DNA of 64,000 bases from Nitrospira sp. (GCA_035968315.1 JAVYIN010000005.1:186001-250000); one strand, 5' to 3'; positions 23,872 through 31,773 are shown, counted from the stretch's first letter. Program-made: numbers and translations. The notes: a model not told the origin generated them from the sequence alone.

Positions 23872-24924
23872 TCAGCGCGACGATGATTCCCGGCAGGCGC
23901 CTTGGGCATAGTGCGCCGGCATCTTTTGTACATCGAACGGCAGCCCTTCCGTCGCGGCCCGGCGCGGGTAGGCATAGGATTCGTCGATCCAGCGATGCCG
24001 CATCTGCTCCAGTCGGCCCGAATCCTGGAGCTGGAAAATGACATCGTTGATAAACCAGCGCAACGCATAGCTTTCTTCCGCCATGGCGACGGCATAATCG
24101 GCCTGCGTGAATTGCAGCGGGGTACGCTCGTCCTTCATCAAGAGCTGCCAGTCCCGGCGCGTGGTCTTGATCATGAAGTTCAGAACCGGGTGTGCGCCGA
24201 CGATCACATCGATTGCCGGCGAGAGTCCGGCGGCGGCATGCTCGAAGGCGGCGGGCAGCGAGTCGCACACGAGCAGCCTGGCATTGGTGAGCCTGGCTTC
24301 AGCATAGAGGTGTGCGGCCGTACTGTCTTGAACGGCGACCGTCATTCCGTTCAGGAGCTGTTCCCGCGCCGTGGGGCGGCCGGTCGTTCTGAAGCGCGAT
24401 TGGATCTGGTCGATGATCTCTTTGCGTGTGGCGATGGCGCCGAGGCCGCCTTGTGAAAAGTAGGGCGTGGAGTAGGCGAATCCGGATCGGCCCGGAGAGG
24501 GCGTTCCGGCGGCCACGGCCGAGACAAAGAAGTCCAATTGCCCCTCGTTCAAGAGCAGAAAGAGATCCCGGAATCGAACCAGGTGCAAGACCGGGGTCAC
24601 GGGGGTGCCGCAATGGACCGCAAGCGCCTCACTGATGGTTCGCGCCAGTTCGGTGTCGAGTCCGGTGACTCGGGCGCCTTCGTCGGTCCAGATGGCGGGA
24701 AATACGAATGGCCGAAAAGGCTCGACCGCCATCCCGACCTGGACTTGCTGCCGCCGGCAGATCTTATCCAGTTCGTTGGTCGTGATGGGATAGATCTGGT
24801 GCATCGCATCGAAGATCAGGCCACAGCCCTGCACCATCGGGAGGAGGCAGAGTAGGACGCCGATGGCGAGCGCCGACCGGCGTCTGAGGCAAGCCGGAAC
24901 CATGGCGCAGCCAAGACGATTCAT
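23872..24924 (-). CDS. Extracellular solute-binding (family 3) lipoprotein
   Basis: A protein of about 350 residues with a lipoprotein signal ending LPMVQGC and a family-3 periplasmic-binding domain: VQVGMAVEPFRPFVFP, VTGLDTELARTISEAL, FRDLFLLLNEGQLDFFVSA, STPYFSQGG, and the closing WFINDVIFQLQDSGRLEQM. These proteins bind amino acids or related small molecules for ABC transport or sensing; no permease or ATPase gene is adjacent, so a sensor or chaperone role is possible. ATG 24924 is a choice among several close starts (24993, 24936, 24903). The longest overlaps the preceding outer-membrane gene. Confidence 0.8.
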   Translation of the reverse strand: MNRLGCAMVPACLRRRSALAIGVLLCLLPMVQGCGLIFDAMHQIYPITTNELDKICRRQQVQVGMAVEPFRPFVFPAIWTDEGARVTGLDTELARTISEALAVHCGTPVTPVLHLVRFRDLFLLLNEGQLDFFVSAVAAGTPSPGRSGFAYSTPYFSQGGLGAIATRKEIIDQIQSRFRTTGRPTAREQLLNGMTVAVQDSTAAHLYAEARLTNARLLVCDSLPAAFEHAAAGLSPAIDVIVGAHPVLNFMIKTTRRDWQLLMKDERTPLQFTQADYAVAMAEESYALRWFINDVIFQLQDSGRLEQMRHRWIDESYAYPRRAATEGLPFDVQKMPAHYAQGACRESSSR

Positions 24925-24962
24925 CGTCCCGATCATCGGACGCAGCAGTCGCAGACATTCGC

Positions 24963-25595
24963 TTAATATCGGAATCCGGTTAGAAACAGCCATTGCTGTG
25001 ATTGCCCCGATTCTCCACGGAAATTAACATCGTACTGCGTATATTGCAGACTCAGGTCGAGTGAAATCCCGCGGGCCACCGGAAAACGCACGCCGGTTTG
25101 GCCGCCATAGAGCAGCCCGGGCGCAGTGCGGCCTTGTCCGGAGATGACGGTGCCCAGCAAGGCGCCGACGTAGGGCACCGCGCGGTCTTCCAGCGGACCG
25201 AAAAAAAGATGCTTGAGGATGCGGCCGATTGGCATGGACGCCGGAAACTCGAGAAGGTCCAGGACATTGTTCCAGCGAGGGTTGAGAAACAGCGCATGTT
25301 GATCGGTGTGAAAGTCGTCGGTGTGAATGCTGAAATATTGATAGCCCACCCGCACCTCCCCATCGCCATACCGCAGCGCCGTTAGTCCGGCCTGCAAGGT
25401 GACCTCCCGATCGTTGGGTGCGAATGATTGTTGGCGCAGGGCGACGTCGAAGTTAAACGGCCGCAAGGGCAACACTTCCAGCAGCGCTTCTTGCGCCTGG
25501 GCAGGGAGGGGCAGGAGCAGCGTCAGGGTGATGGCGCATAGGCTGAGCCGAAACGCAGCGGCAGGCCATGCAGGCTCTCGATGGCTGATCGGCAT
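24963..25595 (-). CDS. Outer-membrane beta-barrel-like protein
   Basis: A 210-residue exported protein: signal peptide at residues 1-34 (LTLLLPLPAQAQ), then alternating strands such as DVALRQQSFAPN, EVRVGYQYFSIHTDDFHTD, YVGALLGTVISGQGR and LDLSLQYTQYDVNFRG, ending LFLTGFRY. The terminal aromatic residue is the usual outer-membrane barrel signal. The size suggests an eight-stranded barrel. It lies 9 bp after the HMA-like gene in the nirK-linked run. Function unknown; a distant resemblance to lipid A 3-O-deacylase-like barrels is possible but I see no catalytic motif. Confidence 0.7.
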   Translation of the reverse strand: MPISHREPAWPAAAFRLSLCAITLTLLLPLPAQAQEALLEVLPLRPFNFDVALRQQSFAPNDREVTLQAGLTALRYGDGEVRVGYQYFSIHTDDFHTDQHALFLNPRWNNVLDLLEFPASMPIGRILKHLFFGPLEDRAVPYVGALLGTVISGQGRTAPGLLYGGQTGVRFPVARGISLDLSLQYTQYDVNFRGESGQSQQWLFLTGFRY

Positions 25596-25604
25596 GGCTG
25601 TCCG

Positions 25605-25985
25605 TCAATGCGGCTGGGCCGCTCCATCGGCCGGTTGAGATGAATCGGCGTGGCGGCTGGCGGGTTCCGCCGTGATGCAGGATCGCATAATCTCTGCCCG
25701 GCACCGGCTTCCGCCGATGGCGGCATTGGCGGTGGCCGCGAATGTTTCCTCGGAGAGCGAGGGCCGAGAGATATCGATGAGCACATGGTCTGGCAGTAAG
25801 TCCGGGTCCACATGGAGCACGCCGGTTTGTTGCTGAAGAGTGGTGGTGATCGCGTGCCGGACTGAGAGGCAGTCCGGGCCGCTGAGCATGAGGGCGACAC
25901 GGTCATGCGCCGATTCCGCTCGAGCGGGTTCGTGCCATGCGAGGCAGACACTGAGACCGATGAAGAGGAGGATATGTTGTTTCAG
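25605..25985 (-). CDS. Small exported HMA-like protein, probable CTG start
   Basis: Translation from a CTG at 25985 gives 126 residues: a signal peptide (KQHILLFIGLSVCLAW, cleavage near ARAE), then a beta-alpha-beta pattern (ALMLSGPDCLSVRHAITTTL, GVLHVDPDLLPDHVLIDI, LSEETFAATANA) resembling a heavy-metal-associated domain with one Cys instead of CxxC, and two more Cys near the end. An AAGAGA motif lies 6 bp upstream. No ATG, GTG or TTG precedes the signal peptide in this frame; the first ATG (25889) would remove it. Position between nirK and an outer-membrane protein suggests a copper or redox accessory role, which is inference. Confidence 0.6.
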   Translation of the reverse strand: MKQHILLFIGLSVCLAWHEPARAESAHDRVALMLSGPDCLSVRHAITTTLQQQTGVLHVDPDLLPDHVLIDISRPSLSEETFAATANAAIGGSRCRAEIMRSCITAEPASRHADSSQPADGAAQPH

Positions 25986-26023
25986 AATGTGTCTCTTGTG
26001 AATACGTGGGACGGGACTGATGC

Positions 26024-26053
26024 GCTCCGGCTGATCATATGATCAGCCGGAGC
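26024..26053. promoter_or_regulatory. Perfect 30-bp palindrome between nirK and the HMA-like gene
   Basis: GCTCCGGCTGATCAT and its exact complement meet with no spacer. As RNA it would form a hairpin with a 13-bp stem and an ATAT loop, 13 bp after the nirK stop. No T-run follows on the minus strand, so it looks like an mRNA-stabilising or attenuating hairpin, or a dimeric operator, rather than a standard terminator. Confidence 0.8.
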
Positions 26054-26065
26054 AGGAAATCAACG

Positions 26066-27031
26066 CTACTTCGTTTTTGCCGGCAGTTCCCACGGCACCA
26101 TGGGCATCAAGTTCGTCGAAGGCTTGGCATCGGGGGAGGCCAAGAGGACGGCGATCGCGCCACGGAGGGCCCCGGTCAGGGAGTGGGTCACCAGCGGATA
26201 GGCGCCGGCTGATTCGACGACCACGTCGAAGGTGGCCGCGCTGCCCGGTCCGACGACATAGGTCTGCACGCCCTTGAGATTGTTGGCCGGGTTGCCGCTC
26301 TCGTAGACGTTGTCCCAGATCTCGCCGATCGGGTGGAAGGCGGAGAATTCATTCGGCCCGGCATTCACGAAATAGACGCGCACCCGCTCTCCCGGCTTCG
26401 CATCGAGCTTTCCGCCGCCCGTGACAAACGGGTGATACTTGAAGATGCCGCCGTTGAACATGACGCCATCGAACTTCCGGTCGAACATCGCCTGCACATC
26501 GTTGGGGTTCTTGAAGAACTCTGATTGCACCAACACATATTCCCGATCCGCCTTGGGCCAAACGGACGCATCCTTCGGATCGACGATGATGGCGCCGAAC
26601 ATGCCTCGGGCGATGTGCTGGATCATGGGCGGCGCGCCGCAGTGATAGAAGAAGATGCCGGGTTTCTTGGCCACGAAGGTGTAGCTGATGGTTTCGCCGG
26701 CATTGATGGCCTTGTAATTCTTCAAGAAGTCGATTTCCGCCGCATGGAAGTCCATGGCATGCGGATTCTTGTTCGTGGCCGGGTTGGTCAGGGTAAAGTT
26801 AATCGTATCGCCTTCGGTCACGCGGACGACCGGCCCTGGCATGGTGCCGTTAAACGTCCAGGCCGCATACTTCTCCCCTCCGCCATCGATGACGATGTCG
26901 GATTCGACGGCAGTCATGTGAATGTCATGGGTTTTGGCCAGAGCGGCGGATGACAGTCCCAACGTGCCGGCCAGGGCGATGGCGATCGCTCCCGTCATGG
27001 CGACGAACTGCTGTGATCTATGCCTGTTCAT
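26066..27031 (-). CDS. nirK: Copper-containing nitrite reductase NirK (two-domain)
   Basis: A 321-residue periplasmic enzyme reducing nitrite to nitric oxide. A signal peptide (residues 1-33, ending AALA) precedes two cupredoxin domains. All copper ligands are visible: type 1 copper H91, C131, H139 and M144 (HAMDF, FFYHCGAPP, QHIARGM); type 2 copper H96, H130 and H283; catalytic D94 and H233 (FHPIGE). The short loop between C131 and H139 sets it apart from classical NirK and fits the Nitrospira type. Start ATG 27031 gives the signal peptide. A Crp/Fnr box lies at -41.5 of the inferred promoter. Confidence 0.93.
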   Translation of the reverse strand: MNRHRSQQFVAMTGAIAIALAGTLGLSSAALAKTHDIHMTAVESDIVIDGGGEKYAAWTFNGTMPGPVVRVTEGDTINFTLTNPATNKNPHAMDFHAAEIDFLKNYKAINAGETISYTFVAKKPGIFFYHCGAPPMIQHIARGMFGAIIVDPKDASVWPKADREYVLVQSEFFKNPNDVQAMFDRKFDGVMFNGGIFKYHPFVTGGGKLDAKPGERVRVYFVNAGPNEFSAFHPIGEIWDNVYESGNPANNLKGVQTYVVGPGSAATFDVVVESAGAYPLVTHSLTGALRGAIAVLLASPDAKPSTNLMPMVPWELPAKTK

Positions 27032-27128
27032 GGTGTACTCCTCTCGGTATGGTTGAAAGAACGACTTATGCGTCCGGTGAACGTCTGCGGGCTTTAATGC
27101 CCAATCCAAGCGCCAGCTTGTATGGGAG

Positions 27129-27173
27129 AGGATACGGAGGTTATTGGGAAAGTAATATGACGCAGGTCATATT
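27129..27173 (-). promoter_or_regulatory. Class II Crp/Fnr-type promoter of nirK
   Basis: AATATGAC-GCAG-GTCATATT (27154-27173) is a perfect inverted repeat with TGAC/GTCA half sites, as bound by NnrR/DNR/Fnr proteins. On the minus strand a TATCCT -10 element (27134-27129) follows, implying a start near 27122 and placing the box centre at exactly -41.5, the class II activator position. Confidence 0.8.
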
Positions 27174-27207
27174 TTTGAATATTCGTGAGTATAATATTTT
27201 CAATTGG

Positions 27208-27936
27208 TTAGGAGGAGGCAAGCGCTTTTAAGCGGTCAAGATTCAGGATGATGAGGCGGGTTGCAGTGCCGGAGACGAGGCGGTCGCGCTTGAATCGGCT
27301 CATGATGCGAATGGCGGTTTCAGTGGTTGTGCCCACCATATTGGCCATGTCCTGTCTGGTGAGGCGCATCGGGAGCATGAGGCCTTGGGGGGACTGGATG
27401 CCATTGCGAGTGGCGAGGTCTACCAGCAACGACGCGAGCCGCTGGTCGGCTCGGTCGAGTGCGAGGACTTTGGCCTTCTCTTGGGCTTCGTTCAGGCGAT
27501 TCCCCAAATGTTTAATGACTTCGATGGCGGCTTCCGGATTCCGCCGCAGCATGTCGAAGTACGCTTTCTTGTTCATGCGGAGGATGCTGACATCGCCCAT
27601 GGGCTGAGCCGTGCCGGGGTGTGCGGTGCCTTCGAACGCGGCGGCGTCACAACAAAAGAGGTCGCCCGGCATGAGCATTTTGAGGGTGCATTCTTTTCCA
27701 TCCGGCGACGATTTTACGCATTTCACCGTGCCTTCCTTCACGATATGAAAGTATTCTGTCGGATCGCCTTCCCGGAAGATCACGTCCTTTTTGGTGTAGC
27801 GTTGCTCGGTTAAGTCTTGCAGTACACGCTGGCGGTCTGCGCTGGAGAGAATGTTCAGCAGCGGGATATGCGCGAGTTCATCCGGGGGCGATGAACTCGC
27901 GCGGTTACTTGACGATGTGTGTGGCCGCTTCGACAA
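27208..27936 (-). CDS. Crp/Fnr-family transcriptional regulator
   Basis: About 242 residues: a cyclic-nucleotide-binding-like sensor domain (LTEQRYTKKDVIFREGDP, YFHIVKEGTVKCVK, MLMPGDLFCCDAAAF), a long dimer helix (EVIKHLGNRLNEAQ) and a winged helix-turn-helix (RLTRQDMANMVGTTTETAIRIMSRFK). The N-terminal Fe-S cysteine motif of Fnr is absent, so a DNR/NnrR-like heme or NO sensor is more likely. No ATG, GTG or TTG lies between the transketolase stop and the conserved start; a TTG at 27936, 9 bp after GGAG, is the best start and overlaps tkt by 32 bp. It probably controls the adjacent nirK. Confidence 0.82.
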   Translation of the reverse strand: MSKRPHTSSSNRASSSPPDELAHIPLLNILSSADRQRVLQDLTEQRYTKKDVIFREGDPTEYFHIVKEGTVKCVKSSPDGKECTLKMLMPGDLFCCDAAAFEGTAHPGTAQPMGDVSILRMNKKAYFDMLRRNPEAAIEVIKHLGNRLNEAQEKAKVLALDRADQRLASLLVDLATRNGIQSPQGLMLPMRLTRQDMANMVGTTTETAIRIMSRFKRDRLVSGTATRLIILNLDRLKALASS

Positions 27937-29770
27937 TGGACCGTGCTCCGATGCCAAAGTGATCGACGAGTTCGTCGGGTTTGCCGCTGTGGGGAATGGT
28001 GCGGACGGCCAGCTTGTGGACCTTGATGCCTTCCGTCCCGACGGCACTGAGGACCGCGTCGCCCAGGCCGCCGTGCGCATAATGGTCTTCGACGGTGAGC
28101 AGGCGCCCCTGTGTGGCGCGTGCGCTTTCAAGGAGCGTGGCGCGGTCGATGGGGGCGATGCTGTAGAGATCGACCACGCGCACGGCGATGCCCGCCGCTT
28201 TCAATTGATCGTGCGCCTTGAGGGCTTCGAAGAGGGTGACGCCCGCTGCGACGATCGTCAACGCGTCGTTCGCGCTTTTCCTGAGCACCTTGCTGCCGCC
28301 GATGAGAAATGTTTCGTCTGCGCCATAGAGGACCGGCGATTTCGGACGTCCGGCGCGGATGTACACCATCCCGCGATGGTTGGCGGCCGCTTCGACGAGG
28401 CGATAGGTGCAGGTGGCGTCCGAGGGATAGAGGACAACCACGCCCGGCTGGGCCGCCATCATCGCAATATCTTCCAGCCCCATCTGCGACGGGCCGTCTT
28501 CGCCGATGCTGACGCCGACGTGCGTGCCCACCAGTTTGATGTTGGATTGGCTGATGGCGGCCATGCGAATGAAGTCGTAGGCGCGCGTGAAAAAGGCCGC
28601 AAAGGTGGCGACGAAAGGCACCTTGCCGCAGGCCGCCAGGCCGGCCGCTGCGCCAAGCATATTTTGTTCGGCGATGAAGTTTTCAAAGAAGCGGTTGGGA
28701 AATTTCTTGCCGAACTTGTCGGTGTAGGTCGAGTTTTTCACATCGGCATCCAGGCCGACCACCGAGGAGTTCACGCCGCCCAAGGCTTCGAGGGCTGCCC
28801 CAAAGGCCTCGCGCGTGGCTGCGGCATCGCCCGGTTTGTAGGGAGAGGGGGGGAGCGCGGTGACTGTAGGCGCGGCTATTGTTGTGGCCGCCGGTTTCGT
28901 GATCTGGAGAGTCCCGGTCGCCGGCTTCAGTTGCTTGGTCAATTCATCGATGGCCTTTTGGGTCTCTTCTCCTTTGGGGACTGGCTTGCCATGCCAGCTT
29001 GGGCTGTCTGCCATGAATGAAATGCCGTGGCCCTTGAACGTTTTGGCGAGCAGGACGGTAGGTTTGCCTTTGGTGCGCGCGGCTTCATCGAACGCGGCAA
29101 GGAGGGCGGCCATATCGTGTCCATCGACCACGATCGCGTGCCAGCCGAACCCAGACCAGCGGGCGCGGTACCCCTCCATATTATGCTGCAGCATCGTCGG
29201 ATCACTCTGTCCCAGCCGGTTCACATCGACGATGGCGCAGAGATTATCCAGGCCGTGATGGCGCGCGACTTCCGCCGCTTCCCAGACGGATCCCTCGACG
29301 GATTCTCCGTCGCCCATGAGGACGTAGGTGCGATGGTCGAGTTTATCGACGGACTTGGCATTCAACGCGATGCCGATTCCCACGGGGAGCCCCTGGCCCA
29401 GCGAACCCGTTGCCATGTCAACAAAGGGCAGGCGCGGCGTGGGGTGTCCTTCCAGATCGGATGCCAGGGTCCGTAGTTTTAAGAGCTCGCTCTTGGGGAA
29501 GAGTCCCGCTTCCGCCCAGGCTGCGTATAAGAGTGGCGCGGCGTGGCCCTTTGAAAGGACAAACCGGTCGCTGTTTGGTGCCTTGGGATTCTTGGGGTCA
29601 TAGCGCATGACGGAGAAGAAGAGTGCCGCCACGATGTCGGCGGCGGAGCAACAGCTGGAGGGATGGCCGCTGCCTGACTCAGAGGTTGCCCGAACGCTCT
29701 CAATGCGGAGGTGGGTCGCCTTGTTGTGCAGCGCATTGAGCGTGTCGGGTGAAACGGCTGAACTGGCCAT
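27905..29770 (-). CDS. tkt: Transketolase
   Basis: A 621-residue full-length transketolase with thiamine diphosphate binding (VLMGDGESVEGSVWEAAEVA near residue 150), the N-terminal SESGSGHPSSCCSAADIV and LSKGHAAPLLYA segments, and a pyrimidine domain (FVATFAAFFTRAYDFIRM, VGIGEDGPSQMGLED-like region). It transfers two-carbon units in the pentose phosphate pathway. There is an Ala/Pro-rich linker near residues 300-320 between the two halves. It heads the minus-strand run that continues into the Crp/Fnr regulator, whose start lies within its 3' end. Confidence 0.95.
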   Translation of the reverse strand: MASSAVSPDTLNALHNKATHLRIESVRATSESGSGHPSSCCSAADIVAALFFSVMRYDPKNPKAPNSDRFVLSKGHAAPLLYAAWAEAGLFPKSELLKLRTLASDLEGHPTPRLPFVDMATGSLGQGLPVGIGIALNAKSVDKLDHRTYVLMGDGESVEGSVWEAAEVARHHGLDNLCAIVDVNRLGQSDPTMLQHNMEGYRARWSGFGWHAIVVDGHDMAALLAAFDEAARTKGKPTVLLAKTFKGHGISFMADSPSWHGKPVPKGEETQKAIDELTKQLKPATGTLQITKPAATTIAAPTVTALPPSPYKPGDAAATREAFGAALEALGGVNSSVVGLDADVKNSTYTDKFGKKFPNRFFENFIAEQNMLGAAAGLAACGKVPFVATFAAFFTRAYDFIRMAAISQSNIKLVGTHVGVSIGEDGPSQMGLEDIAMMAAQPGVVVLYPSDATCTYRLVEAAANHRGMVYIRAGRPKSPVLYGADETFLIGGSKVLRKSANDALTIVAAGVTLFEALKAHDQLKAAGIAVRVVDLYSIAPIDRATLLESARATQGRLLTVEDHYAHGGLGDAVLSAVGTEGIKVHKLAVRTIPHSGKPDELVDHFGIGARSIVEAATHIVK

Positions 29771-30004
29771 CGGAACTCCTTTCAGGAATTGAATATCACG
29801 GATGCCGGCGCATGCATCTCTGTTTCAGAGATTGGCAGGAAGGCCGCGGAGCATGAGGCTAACAAAACGAATTCCGGGAGTCAATGAAGGGATCATTCAG
29901 CATTGGGGAGTTGGGGCCTCGACGGCGTACAGGATAGGTTCAAAGAGGCGGATCTAGGTTGAGCAAGGACACTGGATCATTGGAAGGAGGTAATGGAGAC
30001 TGGC

Positions 30005-30484
30005 TTAGATCGGAGTCGTCGTCGCCACTTCGGTGGAGCAGGCGCTTTCCAATCCGTTGTAGGCGCTGACGGCAAAATAGTAGGTGGTATTGCGGGAAAG
30101 ATTGGCCACTGTCGCAGTCGGCGAGGAGACAAACTGTGAGTACTGGTAGGAGCAGGACCCCGATTGCCCGGGCGATTGCGTTCCGTAGTGCACGTAATAG
30201 CCGGACACGGTTGGGTCTGCGACGGGATCCCACGCAAGGGTAGCGGTGGCTCCTGCAACGCTTGAAGTGCCAGGGGTGCTGGAAATAGAAGGGGCTCCCT
30301 CGCCACCTCCCGCACAGCCTGTCAAAAGGGTGGCGGTGATAATGACTAGGCAGGCAGCAACTGATTGGAGCAGGAGCTGGCATCCTGCTGCTGGATGATG
30401 CTTTCCAAGAGAAAAACGGCTGAGGGTGCTGTCTCTTTTTGAAGAAGAGAGAGCGGCTCTTAAGTGCGTGATATGAGCTCCCAT
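30005..30484 (-). CDS. Fibronectin type III lipoprotein
   Basis: A 159-residue protein: long N-terminal region, lipoprotein signal (VIITATLLTGC, Cys near residue 57), then a single fibronectin type III domain with TATLAWDPVADPTVSGYYVH and NTTYYFAVSAYNGLESA. Such domains bind proteins or polysaccharides at the cell surface. ATG 30484 has AGAGGTG 6 bp upstream, supporting this start despite the long pre-lipobox segment. A sigma-54 promoter lies 75 bp upstream, which links it to the PrsK/PrsR regulon of the PEP-CTERM locus; that link is inference. Confidence 0.82.
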   Translation of the reverse strand: MGAHITHLRAALSSSKRDSTLSRFSLGKHHPAAGCQLLLQSVAACLVIITATLLTGCAGGGEGAPSISSTPGTSSVAGATATLAWDPVADPTVSGYYVHYGTQSPGQSGSCSYQYSQFVSSPTATVANLSRNTTYYFAVSAYNGLESACSTEVATTTPI

Positions 30485-30558
30485 GTATTCACCTCTTAGA
30501 AATGACCGGGCCTAATCGGATGTCATGGCCCTGCATCGTGAACTAGACCTAGTCTTGA

Positions 30559-30572
30559 GCAACTTATGTGCC
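30559..30572 (-). promoter_or_regulatory. Sigma-54 promoter of the Fn3 lipoprotein gene
   Basis: On the minus strand CGGCACATAAGTTGCT has GG at 30572-30571 and GC at 30560-30559, 10 bp apart, with GGCAC and TTGCT close to the RpoN consensus. The predicted start near 30547 gives a 63-bp leader to the ATG at 30484. Confidence 0.8.
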
Positions 30573-31039
30573 GATCGTGACGTATTGTTTTTATTGAAGA
30601 TTTAGTTTTGGCGAGCGGTAAAAATTGTACGGGGTGGGTGTTTGTGAAGGGAAATCCCTACGCTATGTGGGGATGTAATTATCTGCGGGCTGAACCTCTA
30701 ACTATCGGTAAAATTGGTGGTCTTATCGCATGAGGCCATCCGCGCGCTTGATCGTGCGCGGTTAAGAGAACGTGTTACGGACAGAACGGAAGGGTGTTGA
30801 ATGGCTAAGGATGAGTGCCATGATGCAGAGACGTTCTAGAGAGAGAGGATGAGTGTACGAAATGGGAGCGGGTGCGGATCTCACGCAAAGTCCGCATCTG
30901 TTCTCAGGTGTGTGTTGGTGAAGGTTGGAGGAGATGGTTTATGCAGTGGTTCTAAGGGCTGGGTGGTTCGGTCGAATCTGCCGTGTTCCGGCGAAAATCG
31001 ATGGGCCTCCCAGCCAAATAGCGTGATGTTTGAACAATG
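30573..31039. other. Long intergenic region upstream of the Fn3 lipoprotein gene
   Basis: No supported gene on either strand. It is relatively AT-rich next to the sigma-54 promoter, where activator sites would be expected. CCGCGC (30740-30745) and GCGCGG (30756-30761) form a short hairpin. The frame 30849-31043 lacks family features and a clear ribosome binding site. Confidence 0.5.
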
Positions 31040-31282
31040 CTAGGGTGAACTGGTGGGTGGCGTGATCCGGCCCCACCGGATTTTGTGCCAGACGCGCTCA
31101 TGGGCCCAGAAGAGGAAGATTTTGGTCATTGCTTCCGATGATCCGATCAGGGTCGCGGTCTTGATGCTGCCGGTCCACAGATAGCTCAGAATCATCGTAT
31201 CGATGGTTCCCAGCACACGCCAGCTGATTCCCTTGATCACGCTCCGTAGGTGGGATTCCGTTCCCTGGATTTCGTCAGCCAT
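31040..31282 (-). CDS. DUF2061 membrane protein
   Basis: An 80-residue protein with the DUF2061 pattern: SVIKGISWRVLGTIDTMILSYLWTG, then ATLIGSSEAMTKIFLFWAHERVWHKIRWG. Two hydrophobic segments suggest a small inner-membrane protein. DUF2061 domains occur alone or attached to sulfate-assimilation kinases; the role is unknown. ATG 31282 lies 9 bp after AAGGAG; ATG 31288 is only 3 bp from it. It follows the Rrf2 regulator gene by 50 bp on the same strand. Confidence 0.85.
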   Translation of the reverse strand: MADEIQGTESHLRSVIKGISWRVLGTIDTMILSYLWTGSIKTATLIGSSEAMTKIFLFWAHERVWHKIRWGRITPPTSSP

Positions 31283-31332
31283 GGTCATGCACTCCTTGCA
31301 TTGCCCTGCGCGTCTGGCGCAGGAGAAACTGG

Positions 31333-31773
31333 TTACGGTTCTTCCTGCGGTCGTCCCTGGGCAAAATCCTTCAATGTATAGTGGTCTAAAATATCGGCGA
31401 TCGCATTGCGTACATTGCCCATCACGTGCTGAAGCGGACAGGATGCCGTTGAGGCATACGGACAATCACTGCATTTCTGATAGGCCGTTTTGCTGACGCA
31501 GGGTATGGGGGCGAGAGGCCCGTCGAGCATGCGAATGACTTGTCCCAGGGTGATCGATTCGGGAGGTTTGATCAGCTGGTAGCCGCCTTTGATCCCGCGC
31601 CGGCTGGCCAGAAGGCCCATACGTTTGAGCACGAGAAGAATCTGCTCTAAGAATTCGGCGGGAATATGCTGCCGCTCCGCGATTTCGTGACGCTGGAGGG
31701 TGGTGCGATTGTAGGCCAGCGTCAGCTCGATCAGCGCGCGGAGCCCGTATTCGCTTTTCTTCGAAAGCTTCAT
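31333..31773 (-). CDS. Rrf2-family transcriptional regulator
   Basis: A 146-residue winged-helix regulator starting MKLSKKSEYGLRALIELTLA, with EIAERQHIPAEFLEQILLVLKRMGL and SRRGIKGGYQLIKPPESITLG. Four cysteines in PCVSKTAYQKCSDCPYASTASC-type spacing (C-x8-C-x2-C-x7-C) could bind an iron-sulfur cluster, as in IscR, NsrR and RsrR relatives. It may therefore respond to iron-sulfur status, NO or redox. Start ATG 31773 matches the family; the frame is open upstream. DUF2061 follows it. It is divergent from glyQ. Confidence 0.9.
   Translation of the reverse strand: MKLSKKSEYGLRALIELTLAYNRTTLQRHEIAERQHIPAEFLEQILLVLKRMGLLASRRGIKGGYQLIKPPESITLGQVIRMLDGPLAPIPCVSKTAYQKCSDCPYASTASCPLQHVMGNVRNAIADILDHYTLKDFAQGRPQEEP

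Noticed and set aside
27851-29020. 389-codon plus-strand frame opposite tkt and the Crp/Fnr gene
   Set aside because: Overlaps two well-supported genes and shows no domain.
30849-31043. Small plus-strand gene in the intergenic region
   Set aside because: No clear ribosome binding site, no family pattern and a composition like non-coding sequence.
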